Below are positions 18,401 to 27,211 of a DNA stretch of 64,000 bases, one piece after another. The stretch lies in the NCBI RefSeq assembly GCF_003583985.1, contig NZ_QXML01000012.1, forward strand, positions 1 to 64,000, read 5' to 3'. A model generated the notes under the pieces. The model was not told where the DNA came from. It ran no database searches and was given only the letters and a program-made list of their open reading frames with translations. The translations under genes and the position numbers were made by a program. The stretch's first letter is position 1, and each line of letters begins with the position of its first letter. Origin of the DNA: Algoriphagus lacus. Lineage in GTDB: Bacteria; Bacteroidota; Bacteroidia; Cytophagales; Cyclobacteriaceae.

Positions 18401-20797
18401 ATCCAAGTCAAAAGCATCCTCTATCCGTGGGGTATTCGGGTTGTGAGGACGATTACACTTTTCCGAACAGGCTCAGGTTATGTCTACCGAACAGACAGTG
18501 GCTGGCAAGCTGAATCTGATGGGCTTTTTGATTTCAGGTACAGTTACATTGATAAAAGTAAGCCAAAAGTAGAAGATCCTGAAACGGGTGAAATGGTCTT
18601 CCATACAGAAACTATTGAGCCTTATGAGCTACATACGGGAGCTGTTCGCGGACTCTACAACGTTACCAACATTCAAGAGGACGGCAATATCGCTGAATAC
18701 AAAAGGGATAATGCAAGGGTGATTGGAGCCAATGAATTTCATGTGGATGAATTCGGAGAATGGTCACAAAATGGTGCAACCCCAATTGAGCAAAGTGCTA
18801 TACTTACACCGGTCTGGTTTGATGCAGATGTGAAACTGGATAATTTGGTACAGGGCCACAAAAACGGCTTGACTCCTTCCAAAAAGATTCTTGGCTACGT
18901 CCAGATTTCTCCTCCTAATGTCACTATTCCGACCTTGGATTTTAAGGAGCTTTTGGAAATGCAGGGTGGATTGATCGGCGGAGATGTGGATTGCATCATG
19001 GATCTGAATAAGTCAGGACAAATGATGCGGATCACGCGATTCGATGTGTCTCCTTCTGTTAAGCAAAACAACAATCCAAGTGATTCAATTTTCGTAGCAG
19101 CGGCGCGGGGAAATGTGCTGTTGCCGAAAGATGGAAGTTGGTCCATCGTTCAGCACGAGACAGGCACAGGGGAGGTTGCACCACTTCCCAGTTATGTGCC
19201 GGTGCCGGTGATTAGAGAAGGTAAATGGAAAGCAGGCAATGAGCTTGAGAATTCAGTTCTTACCGGAAAATTGCTTCGTGTCGCACATCCGCTTGAGATT
19301 TTGAGAAACCCCGAGGCGGACACGTTTAATTTCGGATTGTTGCAATCCACTGCAACCCAAAAAGCGCTGTTTTTGACTCCAAGCTTTGAATTCGGTACCC
19401 AAAAACTACTGAGTAAAACGCCTCTTGCATTTGCTGATGCCTATAGATTGATGAACAGCAACAGCATTTTCCCAAATATCGGAGATGGTTACACCAATTT
19501 GGGAAAAGCAGTAGCGTTGGTTTCGGGTATTGATATCAACGGAAACCCCGTTGAAGCTTTCAAGACTAAACCAATTATGGATGGTAGCAGACAGGTCTTT
19601 GAGTTGTTGGATTTGACAGTCAAAAAAGAGGGTGCTGAAATAATTGACCGAGGCTTTAAGCTGTTGTCAGGTGAAGCCAATGACTTGCTCAACAAAGCCA
19701 TTGCATTTGATGTACCGAGCTTTGATCCGCTGTATTTGGTGGATATGGACGCGCTAAAAATCTATATTGAATATAAGGCGAAAGAGACAAAGAAAACACC
19801 TACCAACTATGTGGATTCCAAGTTGAATTTTGACGTGGATTCCTTTGCCAATGATCTCAAGGACACCTGGAAAAGCCGGGTGAACAATCTGGCGATGGTC
19901 GTGGACCTAGGCTCATTTAAGCGGTTGATGACTATCAAGGGGAATTTTGACGCACAAAAAGGCAAAGAATCCGGCTATGAAGGAGGACCCAACAATCCAA
20001 ACAAACTCCAGGGCCTACCGACTCCAGAGGTTGAGTTTAGCGAAGACTTACAACCCGTAATTGATCTCCTTCAATTGCTTGCTTCCATGTCAACAGGCAA
20101 TTATGCCGAAGTCATGAAAAAAGGACTTCAGATAGCCATGAGCAATGCCGGAGAAATTTGGGAATATAAGTTTGAGGCTACCAAGGAAATTCCGTTGGTC
20201 CGATTCCCGCCGGAAGAGAACCTGTATAATTCTCCGCAGTGTCCTTTGCGGTTGGAGGCTGGACTTTCTCTTGGGGTATACTTCAATGCTGCTTTAAAAG
20301 TCACTACCGATCCCACCCAACTTTTGCCGACAGCAGGAGGATTTATCCAATTCAAGGGTGGACTTGAGGTCATGTGCATGACGGTGGGTGGAGCTACGAT
20401 CTATGCCATTGGTGCAGTGGACCTCAAGCTAGCCTGTGACACCAAAACAGGCCCGAGCTTACTGATGAAATTCGGATTTGGGGCCTCCATTTCAGTTGGT
20501 TTACCTGTAATTGGAAATGTCAGTGTTACCTACATGGTGGGTTGCGAAATCTACGCTTCTTCCAATGAGATAGCAGTCACTGCTTTCATGCTGTTCAAAG
20601 GCCACGCAAGTTTGGCAGGAGGGCTGGTCAGCGTGACCATCTACATAGAGGCAAGTGGTACAGTCAAACGAATCGGAGGACCTGACGGAAAGACCGACTG
20701 TACTGCCTCGGTCACTTTTGGGCTCGATATCAGTATTTGCTTTGTGATCAATATCAGTTTTGAAGAAACCTGGCAGGAAAGCCGTCAAATAGCCTGA
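15446..20797 (+). CDS. giant protein of unknown function, first of a pair
   Basis: A 1783-aa protein starting at ATG 15446 (a TTG at 15419 is the alternative). No Sec signal, lipobox or long transmembrane helix is visible at the N-terminus, so it is cytoplasmic or exported by a non-Sec route. The N-terminal 100 residues are helical and charged. The body is mostly beta-like with few low-complexity segments. A strikingly motif-like block lies at residues 945-1010 (FTGYGASTFSNW, then GRTGHEVIQVKSILYPWG and TITLFRTGSGYVYRTDSGW). Residues about 1595-1783 are a series of amphipathic strands rich in Gly and with scattered Cys, ending in TWQESRQIA. I cannot assign a family. The next gene starts 24 bp downstream with no terminator, so the pair is one operon. 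Confidence 0.85.
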   Translation: MEKDRLDSLLAEVFGHLQPDEAQDPQLWKEGLPLFAKSLLVSKDLTVRSDSFSFERSQLFSKERIKPEQMERIREVVEKVKLNEKEPELRPFVREVPVRSTQIRKSVPAWAAGAKVEKTIGPLIREDGRPVLIDFYKVVKLLGLYQQNSPLPVILFQAEFQEKRIKAINTPPVEVAKDYKIVAGSVWIRADMLAQNAPANRYAGLKVSSGQIQLSQNPVLQNEKLVLGAQTGVQVSLVLQQAEPVVYPPKKHGKDAVDTKVNTPQSFTFSFTGASKAQISTVGEGSAEVYGQKYAFQQKNAAPSYHAQISRLLIPMSCDQSGIKPAVQKGLLLGFLESAPLKSAAWAIPAAELDVNNPLEAAGTGGFALEGKEGLKCYWQGLQAKNLKLQQPLFLVDPGRIGMTDLAGEGEGAFQEFEHWKDEQNPHGTSLSVFLGKKTSLIYNSLAEGVELIVSTVNSVHQVDRPVLVSGLPVGVKTKDSLLILAGSETKNLLYLIDDNILWDNKLPFEKVPKFKSIALALENALFTVTPVNGAMIFGECTLDWKRISKSETFLVFGLLGYLPTLPDPYLANLGYLKRLTSRGKKDGIEGIISWLVCQISQAPRNEQPDKVKVSFHFGPESNDQQNAGSGFGMLANDQPTVSPSSTVVASQPAGDVAMMRSRINVPKPLPPYEQQLIPHIQKYQNEFFTLLDVSSNANQLGVSLGTPLPVRIKTGVAVGRGEHVAHIEQTSNQMFGVEGMEVVVRSSAARLFMLPQVAWEPVFNLTPPGENVLGDPPVGFNYYPNDGGPTRIANYHSGQVPLAPRPLVKYTLEEYINQKTAVDALFTLPFGLKALAKLSHDEPRESKKPELNLVQPSFPNDLVGGIQIRAIAKDYGKDAMVGAGPDSPMFKGFTVQLANILGMNGQPTNDSTLGRSVTRIFNGEFFADEGTPHLLKKRGVPLSKIDFTGYGASTFSNWLSPRAAVANTSQARFDIMLGRTGHEVIQVKSILYPWGIRVVRTITLFRTGSGYVYRTDSGWQAESDGLFDFRYSYIDKSKPKVEDPETGEMVFHTETIEPYELHTGAVRGLYNVTNIQEDGNIAEYKRDNARVIGANEFHVDEFGEWSQNGATPIEQSAILTPVWFDADVKLDNLVQGHKNGLTPSKKILGYVQISPPNVTIPTLDFKELLEMQGGLIGGDVDCIMDLNKSGQMMRITRFDVSPSVKQNNNPSDSIFVAAARGNVLLPKDGSWSIVQHETGTGEVAPLPSYVPVPVIREGKWKAGNELENSVLTGKLLRVAHPLEILRNPEADTFNFGLLQSTATQKALFLTPSFEFGTQKLLSKTPLAFADAYRLMNSNSIFPNIGDGYTNLGKAVALVSGIDINGNPVEAFKTKPIMDGSRQVFELLDLTVKKEGAEIIDRGFKLLSGEANDLLNKAIAFDVPSFDPLYLVDMDALKIYIEYKAKETKKTPTNYVDSKLNFDVDSFANDLKDTWKSRVNNLAMVVDLGSFKRLMTIKGNFDAQKGKESGYEGGPNNPNKLQGLPTPEVEFSEDLQPVIDLLQLLASMSTGNYAEVMKKGLQIAMSNAGEIWEYKFEATKEIPLVRFPPEENLYNSPQCPLRLEAGLSLGVYFNAALKVTTDPTQLLPTAGGFIQFKGGLEVMCMTVGGATIYAIGAVDLKLACDTKTGPSLLMKFGFGASISVGLPVIGNVSVTYMVGCEIYASSNEIAVTAFMLFKGHASLAGGLVSVTIYIEASGTVKRIGGPDGKTDCTASVTFGLDISICFVINISFEETWQESRQIA

Positions 20798-20821
20798 TTT
20801 TTTTACCCTAAACTTTTCACC

Positions 20822-23800
20822 ATGGAACCAAGAAGAATTCTTACTCTAATGACATTTCCTCAGCGATTTGAAGGAAATGAATTGACTGTCAATATAGTCG
20901 TTATCCCCAGGAATAATGATCCATTTATTCCCTGGCCTACCGGTTTGTCAAGTCCTCTTCCAACAGCAGTGCCGGGGTTTGCAAATCTTCAACCCAAATT
21001 CAAGCTGGCTGTTGTTAAGGGTACTGATGACTTTCCTTTGAGCAATGCAACCCCAGTAAGCAGGAAACCAATCCTTATTGAAGTGAGCGAAACTCCAGCA
21101 GGGAATAAGGCAACTATTCTGCAGCAAATTGCTGCCCCATTTACAATCACTGACAACACGGACAAAATGCCCGACCCGGTTCCTTTGGATCAAGCCGGAA
21201 AGCGGGGAATCAAAAAATACCTCCCGATATCTTACCGTAATCAGTTCAATTTCACCCAACCCCGCCATCCTAACGCAGTAACGGATGATTCCTATCATTG
21301 CGCGGTCAGAGATAAGGTTCAGTTAGAGGAAAACTTTGTGCCCAAAAATAATGTCAGTTGGGGGAAGGTGTTTGCGAATATTCTTCGACAACCACTGCTG
21401 GCCAAAGCTTGTGGAATGATCTATGAAGTTAAGTTGGAAGTAGAACCAACTTGGTTCGAAAACGGGGGCTATCTCTATGCAGAAATCGTCGGAGGAGAAT
21501 ACGAGGCTGCTCAAAATGCCTTGTTGGAAGACGCAGATGGTCCGCTTATAAAACAGTATGCGGCAAAGATTCCCGAGTTGAAAGTTGGTGAGAATCGCCC
21601 AATTTTCGCTCCTGTGTTATTTCCTGTTTTGTATCAAAAGCCAGGAGACCCCTCTGAACCTATTCCGATTGGTCCTTGGGACGAGTTGTTTTTGGAAGCT
21701 CATCTTTACAATGATGGTTTTGCCAAGATTGTCCATGCCAACCAAGCCGAGAGCGGCAATTTGCTTCAGGAAGCACCCGATGGACTACCTCCTCAGTCGG
21801 ATTCCGGCATTCGGTTAGGCTGGGATGATGAGCAGATTTTGGTTTGGTACCTTAGACAAATTCTCGAAAATCCAGCAGCTCCGGGCTCCAATAAGCGATT
21901 GGACGCTCCACTTGGAGTGATGGGATATCATATCGATGTCAAAAATGCCTCGGAAGGAGCGAAGTGGGAAAGTCTAAACGTCATTCAGGTCAACGGTGCA
22001 CAGGGTGGTCTAGCAGGCGCCTTTGCCAATCAAAAGACTGAACTTCCCTATCAGGTATACCCAACCAAGATTGCCGGTCCAAATAGTGATGGCTATTGGC
22101 TACCCATGTATTATGCCTATTGGATTGGGAAAAGTTTGGCCACCGAAGATAAGGATGCCATAGAGATTTATAGGAATGACCAAGAAGAGGTAGGAAAACG
22201 GCAAGGCAATGGAGAGCCAACAGAAGGAACTGTGACTAAAAACACCACCTTGATTCCCGGTGAAATTCAGACACAACTGAGATATGGGAATTCCTACAGG
22301 TTCCGGATCAGGTTGACGGATATATCGGGTGGCGGCCCAAGTCTGGAAGATGAACCATTGAATCCTGCCCCCAGTCCGAGTACCTCTGTTTCTTTCAAGA
22401 GATTTGTAAATCCGGGAATGCTTCGCATCGAAAAACCAGAGGAATTCAGAACTCACAAAACAAACTTTTTCAACTCAGCTGATCCTGAAGACACCGAATT
22501 CAAGGATAATGTAGTCCTCCGGATTGAGAGGCCGCTTCTGGAGTATCCGGCGGTCGTTTTTACAGATAAGTATCAGAAAATCGGTCTTGATCCGGTAGCT
22601 ATGCTCAAAGCTCTGCCATTCGGTGATTTGGGGTTAAAGCCAGCTTTGCCAGATCCGGATGTCCAAAAGATAAAAATCCTCGTGGAGGTAAAGTCCCTGC
22701 GAATGGATACCCAACGCAGTCGTTCAGGAAGGGATTCCTACATTCCTCTGTATTCAAGAGAATGGAATTTCCCTACGGAATTTGACGGGAAAATTGAGCT
22801 GCCTATTAGATTCATCGATGTTCCAGTACTCAATTTGACCGAACCTGCAGATCCTTTTCTTTCCCAAAAGCTGCTCTTTGACCAACTTTCGGAAAGTTCT
22901 TTGGTACTTCCAACAGGGCGTCAGGTCAGAGTTTCACTGCGGGCTGTGGCCTCCTCTGAGGGGCCTAAGGAGATTTATTTTGGAATAATTGATGCCGACG
23001 AAGACAAAGACAGCAGGTACGGGAAAGTCCAACAGTTGATGTTTTACAAGGAAACCGAAAGTGAGGAGGAACTCCTTTTGCCTTACAAAAATATTCCAGA
23101 GCTTCAAGCCCTTTACCTTAAGCCTGACCCAATTCCAACAGCCAAGCAGATTACCCTTGGCGCCAAGCTCCGACGAAAATCTGAAAATGATCAACCTGAT
23201 GTAGTCAAGCGTTTGGCAGATTCCTTGGGGCTAGAGTCAAAGGGATTGACTTTGATGGCTAAAAAAGGGGAGCGTGTAGCCTTTGGTTGCAGTTCAAGAA
23301 TTAGACATTCATTGGCTCCCGACGGAAGCAGTATCACATTTGCCACTAAGTCAGATCTCTATTACCACTGGGTGACTTGCCTTAGCTACCAACTCAACCG
23401 CGACTGGACTTGGGATGCTCATGAGGATGTGGCATTTGTCGTTCAAAGGAGACACCGGTTTAGAAGAGAACCCAAAAGGGAGATTCGGGAAAACCAATAC
23501 CTCGATGACATTGAGCTCAAGCACACAGTTTCCTTTGAAGCTTTACAGGCAGACAGATTTGACTCGGTAAACAGACATTATACCCGGGTCATTTACATCG
23601 ATGCGCTTGAACCCAAGAATGAGCGGTTTAGACCGGGAACCACCGAGTTGAGATATCCGGATGAGCTCTGGGCAGAATACAAATTGGTTCCAGTCATGAA
23701 AAAGGGTCACACCAAACCCAGTCCTGTTACCACCGATTTGCTGAAGTTGCCTACTGTATTGATCCCTTCTCAAATTCCAAAAATCGTCAGTGTGGGATTG

Positions 23801-25048
23801 GCATTTTCACCCTACGACAGAGCAGAGGATTACAGTAGTACAGAGGCAAGGCGAAGATTCCTTTGGGTGGAATTTGAAGAAGCAATCCAGAATCCCGATG
23901 ATGCTTATTTCTGTCGTGTGCTGGCAAATGCACCCGATCAGCTGATTTCAAATAACGACCAGGATTTGTTTCAGGTGCCGGAAGAAGCTTCACTAAGTCT
24001 GGATCCAGAAGTGGTACGAAGAATCATTCCGGATCAGAGTGACGACAAATCCGGACTGGACGCCTTGCAAATGATGACAAAATCCACCGACAGCGATCGG
24101 CATTATTTGCTTCCCATTCCTCCCGGACTTCATCCTGAAAGTCCGGAAATGTTTGGCTTTTTCACATATGAATTCAGAGTGGGTCATGCTCATTTCAACG
24201 ACCGTGAAAAAGAAGACGACGAACTTGATGCGTTGGAATTTACCTCAATTCAGGATTTTGAGCCTGTGGACGGAGTTCCTAAAGGAAACCTCTGGTCAAC
24301 CGCTCAGGCAAGGTTTGGAAGAGAATTGCGGGTGACAGGAATGCAGCATCCTGTACCGACTCTGCTTTGCTCTTTAAACAGAAATGAAAACCACATGTAT
24401 GTCTCTGCGCCTTATGCCAAGGCTGTCTTCCAAGGGAAAAATGTAACCTCAAAGCCTCCACGCACCAGTCTTTGGACTTTGCTATATGCTCAAGTTCATC
24501 AGGCTGATGGATTGGACTTTAGGAATATTTTGCTCGCGGAGCGAAAAATGAGGATTGATGTCAGAGTTAATACCGATCCAAAATCCTTGGATAGAATAAA
24601 TGACCTTACCAAGCAGACTTATTTCATGCCAAGCTTGGCAAAGTATGAATCAGGAAAGTTTAAAGTTAGTCAGCAGCTTTCTACAACAGCTCTTTTGGCA
24701 AACATCAGAGAATCCCATCCGGTAGGAACTGCAGTATTCACTTCTCAGGAAATTGCAGGTTATTTGACTGATTTGGGCTTGCCGGAAGATAGTCCGTTGA
24801 GTGTTTTGGTGGTTGAAGTATTCGGGAATATCACCAATCTGGCGCAGCATCTTAATAGGATAAGGCCCAGAAATACAAATGGCCAAAACAACGAAGCTAT
24901 GCTCGCAGTTCATAGAATGATGAGTTCGACAGGAATGGTTGCCACCGAAGACCGGGTGGATCTTGGGAATAACTTGGGGAATTTCAGGATTCTAAGGACC
25001 TCTCCCTTGACCAAGTCGCCATTTGTTTGCTGTCCAACCTGCGAATGA
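20822..25048 (+). CDS. giant protein of unknown function, second of a pair
   Basis: A 1408-aa protein from an unambiguous ATG, 24 bp after its partner. No signal peptide or membrane helix is visible. It is Pro- and Glu/Asp-rich and probably mostly beta, with segments such as LPMYYAYWIG (about residues 420-435), YGNSYRFRIRLTD, and a C-terminal block GRELRVTGMQHPVP followed by SLWTLLYAQVHQADG (about 1165-1245). It ends in a cysteine cluster, CCPTCE, that could bind metal or form disulfides. There is no match to phage tail, contractile injection, toxin or glycosidase motifs that I know. Codon and base composition resemble the surroundings. It is followed by a strong bidirectional terminator. Confidence 0.85.
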   Translation: MEPRRILTLMTFPQRFEGNELTVNIVVIPRNNDPFIPWPTGLSSPLPTAVPGFANLQPKFKLAVVKGTDDFPLSNATPVSRKPILIEVSETPAGNKATILQQIAAPFTITDNTDKMPDPVPLDQAGKRGIKKYLPISYRNQFNFTQPRHPNAVTDDSYHCAVRDKVQLEENFVPKNNVSWGKVFANILRQPLLAKACGMIYEVKLEVEPTWFENGGYLYAEIVGGEYEAAQNALLEDADGPLIKQYAAKIPELKVGENRPIFAPVLFPVLYQKPGDPSEPIPIGPWDELFLEAHLYNDGFAKIVHANQAESGNLLQEAPDGLPPQSDSGIRLGWDDEQILVWYLRQILENPAAPGSNKRLDAPLGVMGYHIDVKNASEGAKWESLNVIQVNGAQGGLAGAFANQKTELPYQVYPTKIAGPNSDGYWLPMYYAYWIGKSLATEDKDAIEIYRNDQEEVGKRQGNGEPTEGTVTKNTTLIPGEIQTQLRYGNSYRFRIRLTDISGGGPSLEDEPLNPAPSPSTSVSFKRFVNPGMLRIEKPEEFRTHKTNFFNSADPEDTEFKDNVVLRIERPLLEYPAVVFTDKYQKIGLDPVAMLKALPFGDLGLKPALPDPDVQKIKILVEVKSLRMDTQRSRSGRDSYIPLYSREWNFPTEFDGKIELPIRFIDVPVLNLTEPADPFLSQKLLFDQLSESSLVLPTGRQVRVSLRAVASSEGPKEIYFGIIDADEDKDSRYGKVQQLMFYKETESEEELLLPYKNIPELQALYLKPDPIPTAKQITLGAKLRRKSENDQPDVVKRLADSLGLESKGLTLMAKKGERVAFGCSSRIRHSLAPDGSSITFATKSDLYYHWVTCLSYQLNRDWTWDAHEDVAFVVQRRHRFRREPKREIRENQYLDDIELKHTVSFEALQADRFDSVNRHYTRVIYIDALEPKNERFRPGTTELRYPDELWAEYKLVPVMKKGHTKPSPVTTDLLKLPTVLIPSQIPKIVSVGLAFSPYDRAEDYSSTEARRRFLWVEFEEAIQNPDDAYFCRVLANAPDQLISNNDQDLFQVPEEASLSLDPEVVRRIIPDQSDDKSGLDALQMMTKSTDSDRHYLLPIPPGLHPESPEMFGFFTYEFRVGHAHFNDREKEDDELDALEFTSIQDFEPVDGVPKGNLWSTAQARFGRELRVTGMQHPVPTLLCSLNRNENHMYVSAPYAKAVFQGKNVTSKPPRTSLWTLLYAQVHQADGLDFRNILLAERKMRIDVRVNTDPKSLDRINDLTKQTYFMPSLAKYESGKFKVSQQLSTTALLANIRESHPVGTAVFTSQEIAGYLTDLGLPEDSPLSVLVVEVFGNITNLAQHLNRIRPRNTNGQNNEAMLAVHRMMSSTGMVATEDRVDLGNNLGNFRILRTSPLTKSPFVCCPTCE

Positions 25049-25065
25049 TATTGTAATAACTTGCT

Positions 25066-25109
25066 TTAAACAAAAAAATCCGGCTCATAAGCCGGATTTT
25101 TTTGTTTAA
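25066..25109. terminator. bidirectional terminator between the giant pair and sqr
   Basis: A perfect 20-bp stem (25066-25085 against 25090-25109) with a 4-nt loop has the core atccggct/agccggat flanked by A7 and T7. The right arm includes the sqr stop codon. It ends both convergent units. Confidence 0.93.
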
Positions 25110-26368
25110 GCCTTGCCTCTCAGCATAAGATTCCAATACATAAATGGAAGTCCGTATTTTTTGAGTAACCACATGCTGTATTGCTCCTTGGTCGTATCGA
25201 CAAAGGTTGAAATCAAGGGATCACTGTCCTGCACATTGTCATATTTAAACTCACAAAGAAGCATTTTGCCGTAGCCTGTGACAATCGGACAGGAGGAATA
25301 ACCTTCATATGATTTTTCTCCGACCTTACCGGATTGGATCAGTCTGATTAGGTTTTCCACTAAAACTGGAGCCTGTTTTCGAATTGCCGCACCTGTTTTT
25401 GCTGTTGGCAAGTGAGCTACATCCCCAATTGAGAAGATATTTGGATAGCGCTTGTGCTGCATCGTGTGAATGTCCACATCAACCCAACCTTTACCAGGTC
25501 CTTCCTGAATGGAGATTTTGGAATCCCGGATGAACTTAGGGGTTGCCTGAGGGGGAGCAAGGTGCAGCATGTCAAAGTGAATTTTAATTTCCAAAGGCCC
25601 GGTCATTTCTTCGCCCAATGGATTGCCTTCCATGATGGTGTAGTTGGTCTCACCCGGTTTGGTATAGCGGAATGTGATTTCCTGCTTTTCAGCATCGATC
25701 CGGACTGGTGCAAAAAAAGGTTTGAATAGGATATTTCGGTCCTGGATTATTTTGTTGAGTGTTTTGGCAAAAGCCGGCACCCCAAAAATGACCGTTCCGG
25801 GAGTTGCGAAGAGGACATTGGTTTTGTCTCTAATTCCCTGCTTTCTAAAATAATCCTCGGCCAAGTACATGATTTTCTGAGGAGCACCGCCACATTTAAT
25901 CGGAGTGGTCGGTTGAGTAAAAACCGCATTTCCTCCTTTGAAATTTTTCAGCACTTCCCAAGTATGCTCAGGATCGGTATAGTTGGAGCAGACTACTCCT
26001 TTGTCCATTGCTTCAGTCAATCCAGGCAAAAGCTCAGGAGCCATGATCATACCCGGAACCGGGACAAGGAAGTCATAGGTAAAGTCTCCGGACTTTTCTG
26101 TCGAAACCATATTGGTTTCGGGGTCAATCCCAATGGCTTTGTCCTTAATCCAATCGACACCTTTTGGGATGTAGTCACCTTCATTTCTGATTGTTTCCTT
26201 GAAATCGAAAGTTCCTGCACCAACGAGCGTCCAGGCTGGTTGGTAATAGTGCTTGTCGGAAGGCTCAATAATGGCCATTTTCAAGGAAGAGTCCTTCAGT
26301 TTTAATTGTGCGGCTATAGTGATTCCAGCTGTTCCGCCTCCGATGATTAAAATCTGATAATGTTTCAT
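25106..26368 (-). CDS. sqr: sulfide:quinone oxidoreductase, human-SQOR-like
   Basis: FAD flavoprotein that oxidises sulfide and passes electrons to quinone, located at the inner membrane. The 420-aa protein (ATG 26368) has the dinucleotide-binding GGGTAG (10-15). Cys159 sits in KCGGAPQK, and Cys360 in SSCPIVTGYGK. These correspond in context to the two redox Cys of the mitochondrial-type enzyme; Cys127 and Cys372 are additional. GDVAHLPTAKTGAAIRKQAP is the FAD/quinone segment. The C-terminus is hydrophobic as in membrane-bound SQR. It is divergent from the Crp-family gene and preceded by a Crp-type palindrome. Confidence 0.93.
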   Translation of the reverse strand: MKHYQILIIGGGTAGITIAAQLKLKDSSLKMAIIEPSDKHYYQPAWTLVGAGTFDFKETIRNEGDYIPKGVDWIKDKAIGIDPETNMVSTEKSGDFTYDFLVPVPGMIMAPELLPGLTEAMDKGVVCSNYTDPEHTWEVLKNFKGGNAVFTQPTTPIKCGGAPQKIMYLAEDYFRKQGIRDKTNVLFATPGTVIFGVPAFAKTLNKIIQDRNILFKPFFAPVRIDAEKQEITFRYTKPGETNYTIMEGNPLGEEMTGPLEIKIHFDMLHLAPPQATPKFIRDSKISIQEGPGKGWVDVDIHTMQHKRYPNIFSIGDVAHLPTAKTGAAIRKQAPVLVENLIRLIQSGKVGEKSYEGYSSCPIVTGYGKMLLCEFKYDNVQDSDPLISTFVDTTKEQYSMWLLKKYGLPFMYWNLMLRGKA

Positions 26369-26389
26369 AATGAGGGTCATTTAATTGTT

Positions 26390-26434
26390 GAAAAGTAGGT
26401 GGGTTTAAAAAGTTAAACAGTGATGAAAGTCACT
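26390..26434 (-). promoter_or_regulatory. sqr promoter with Crp-type operator
   Basis: On the minus strand AGTGACTTTCATCACT (26419-26434) is a perfect 5-bp-arm, 6-nt-spacer palindrome of the Crp/Fnr kind. Its centre lies 29.5 bp upstream of TACTTTTC (26390-26397), a one-mismatch -7 element. The predicted start is near 26384, so the operator is centred at about -42, the class II activator position. There is no TTTG -33 element. Confidence 0.72.
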
Positions 26435-26491
26435 TTTGACCCTGATTAACATTGAATTTGTGCCGGGCTAAGGTTAAAAGGGTAAAATCCT

Positions 26492-26537
26492 AGTGAGAAT
26501 TATCACTAACTTCATGAATCGAAAGAGAAGATTTTTG
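26492..26537 (+). promoter_or_regulatory. promoter of the Crp-family gene with Crp-type operator
   Basis: AGTGAGAATTATCACT (26492-26507) is a perfect palindrome with the same arms as the sqr site. Its centre lies 30.5 bp upstream of the -7-like GATTTTTG (26530-26537). The layout implies autoregulation. The two operators in this divergent region are 73 bp apart, about seven helical turns. Confidence 0.7.
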
Positions 26538-26554
26538 TCTTTTAGTTGAAAGCA

Positions 26555-27211
26555 ATGACTATCGAAAAACTCAAACAAGCACTGCCCAGTCTAACAGACC
26601 CCAAACTTTTGCAGGCCATTTTAGATAAGGGGCAAGTGATGAATCTGGAATCGGGGAAAGTTTTACTCGAGCCAGGCCAGTTTATCAAAGCGGTTCCATT
26701 AGTCATCGAAGGCTCGATCAAGATCATGAGAATGGACGACGAGGGAAAGGAACTGTTCCTATATTATTTGGATCCTGGAGAAACCTGTGCCTTATCCCTT
26801 ACCTGTTGTTCTGCTTCTCGTCCAAGTGAAATCAAAGCAGTGGTGGAGGAAAAAGCAACAATTGTATTTATCCCAGTTCAAATTCATGAGCAGTGGTCTG
26901 ATGAATTCAAACAATGGAAGGACTTTGTTTCCAGTACTTATCAAATGCGGTTTCAGGAGATGCTGGTGGCTCTGGATGCGGTGGCATTTAAGCGGATGGA
27001 TGAACGGCTCATGCGCTACATCGTGACCAAAATGAAGCAGCACAAATCAAACGAACTTCATACTACCCACCAGGAAATAGCCAATGAGCTGGGCACTTCC
27101 CGAGAGGTGGTTTCAAGACTTCTCAAAACCTTGGAAAAGAAAAAATGGATTGAGCTCGGTCGTAATGTGATTTACATCCGGGATGATTTTGAAGAGTTGA
27201 TCAGTAAGTGA
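26555..27211 (+). CDS. Crp/Fnr-family regulator with a three-cysteine cluster
   Basis: A 218-aa transcription factor (ATG 26555; the TTG at 26546 is less likely). The N-terminal cNMP-fold domain (about 15-125) has GETCALSLTCC, with Cys78, Cys84 and Cys85 lying where Crp has its phosphate-binding cassette. The Arg-x-Ala that coordinates cyclic nucleotide is replaced by RPS, so cAMP binding is unlikely. The C-terminal winged helix has TTHQEIANELGTSREVVSRLL (about 168-190). The divergent sqr and the sulfur genes around it suggest a sulfide/persulfide or redox sensor (inference). It has its own Crp-type site. Confidence 0.9.
   Translation: MTIEKLKQALPSLTDPKLLQAILDKGQVMNLESGKVLLEPGQFIKAVPLVIEGSIKIMRMDDEGKELFLYYLDPGETCALSLTCCSASRPSEIKAVVEEKATIVFIPVQIHEQWSDEFKQWKDFVSSTYQMRFQEMLVALDAVAFKRMDERLMRYIVTKMKQHKSNELHTTHQEIANELGTSREVVSRLLKTLEKKKWIELGRNVIYIRDDFEELISK

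Noticed and set aside
15446..25048. Giant gene pair as contractile injection system or phage tail genes
   Set aside because: No sheath, tube, baseplate, AAA or spike genes flank it, and no matching motif is visible.
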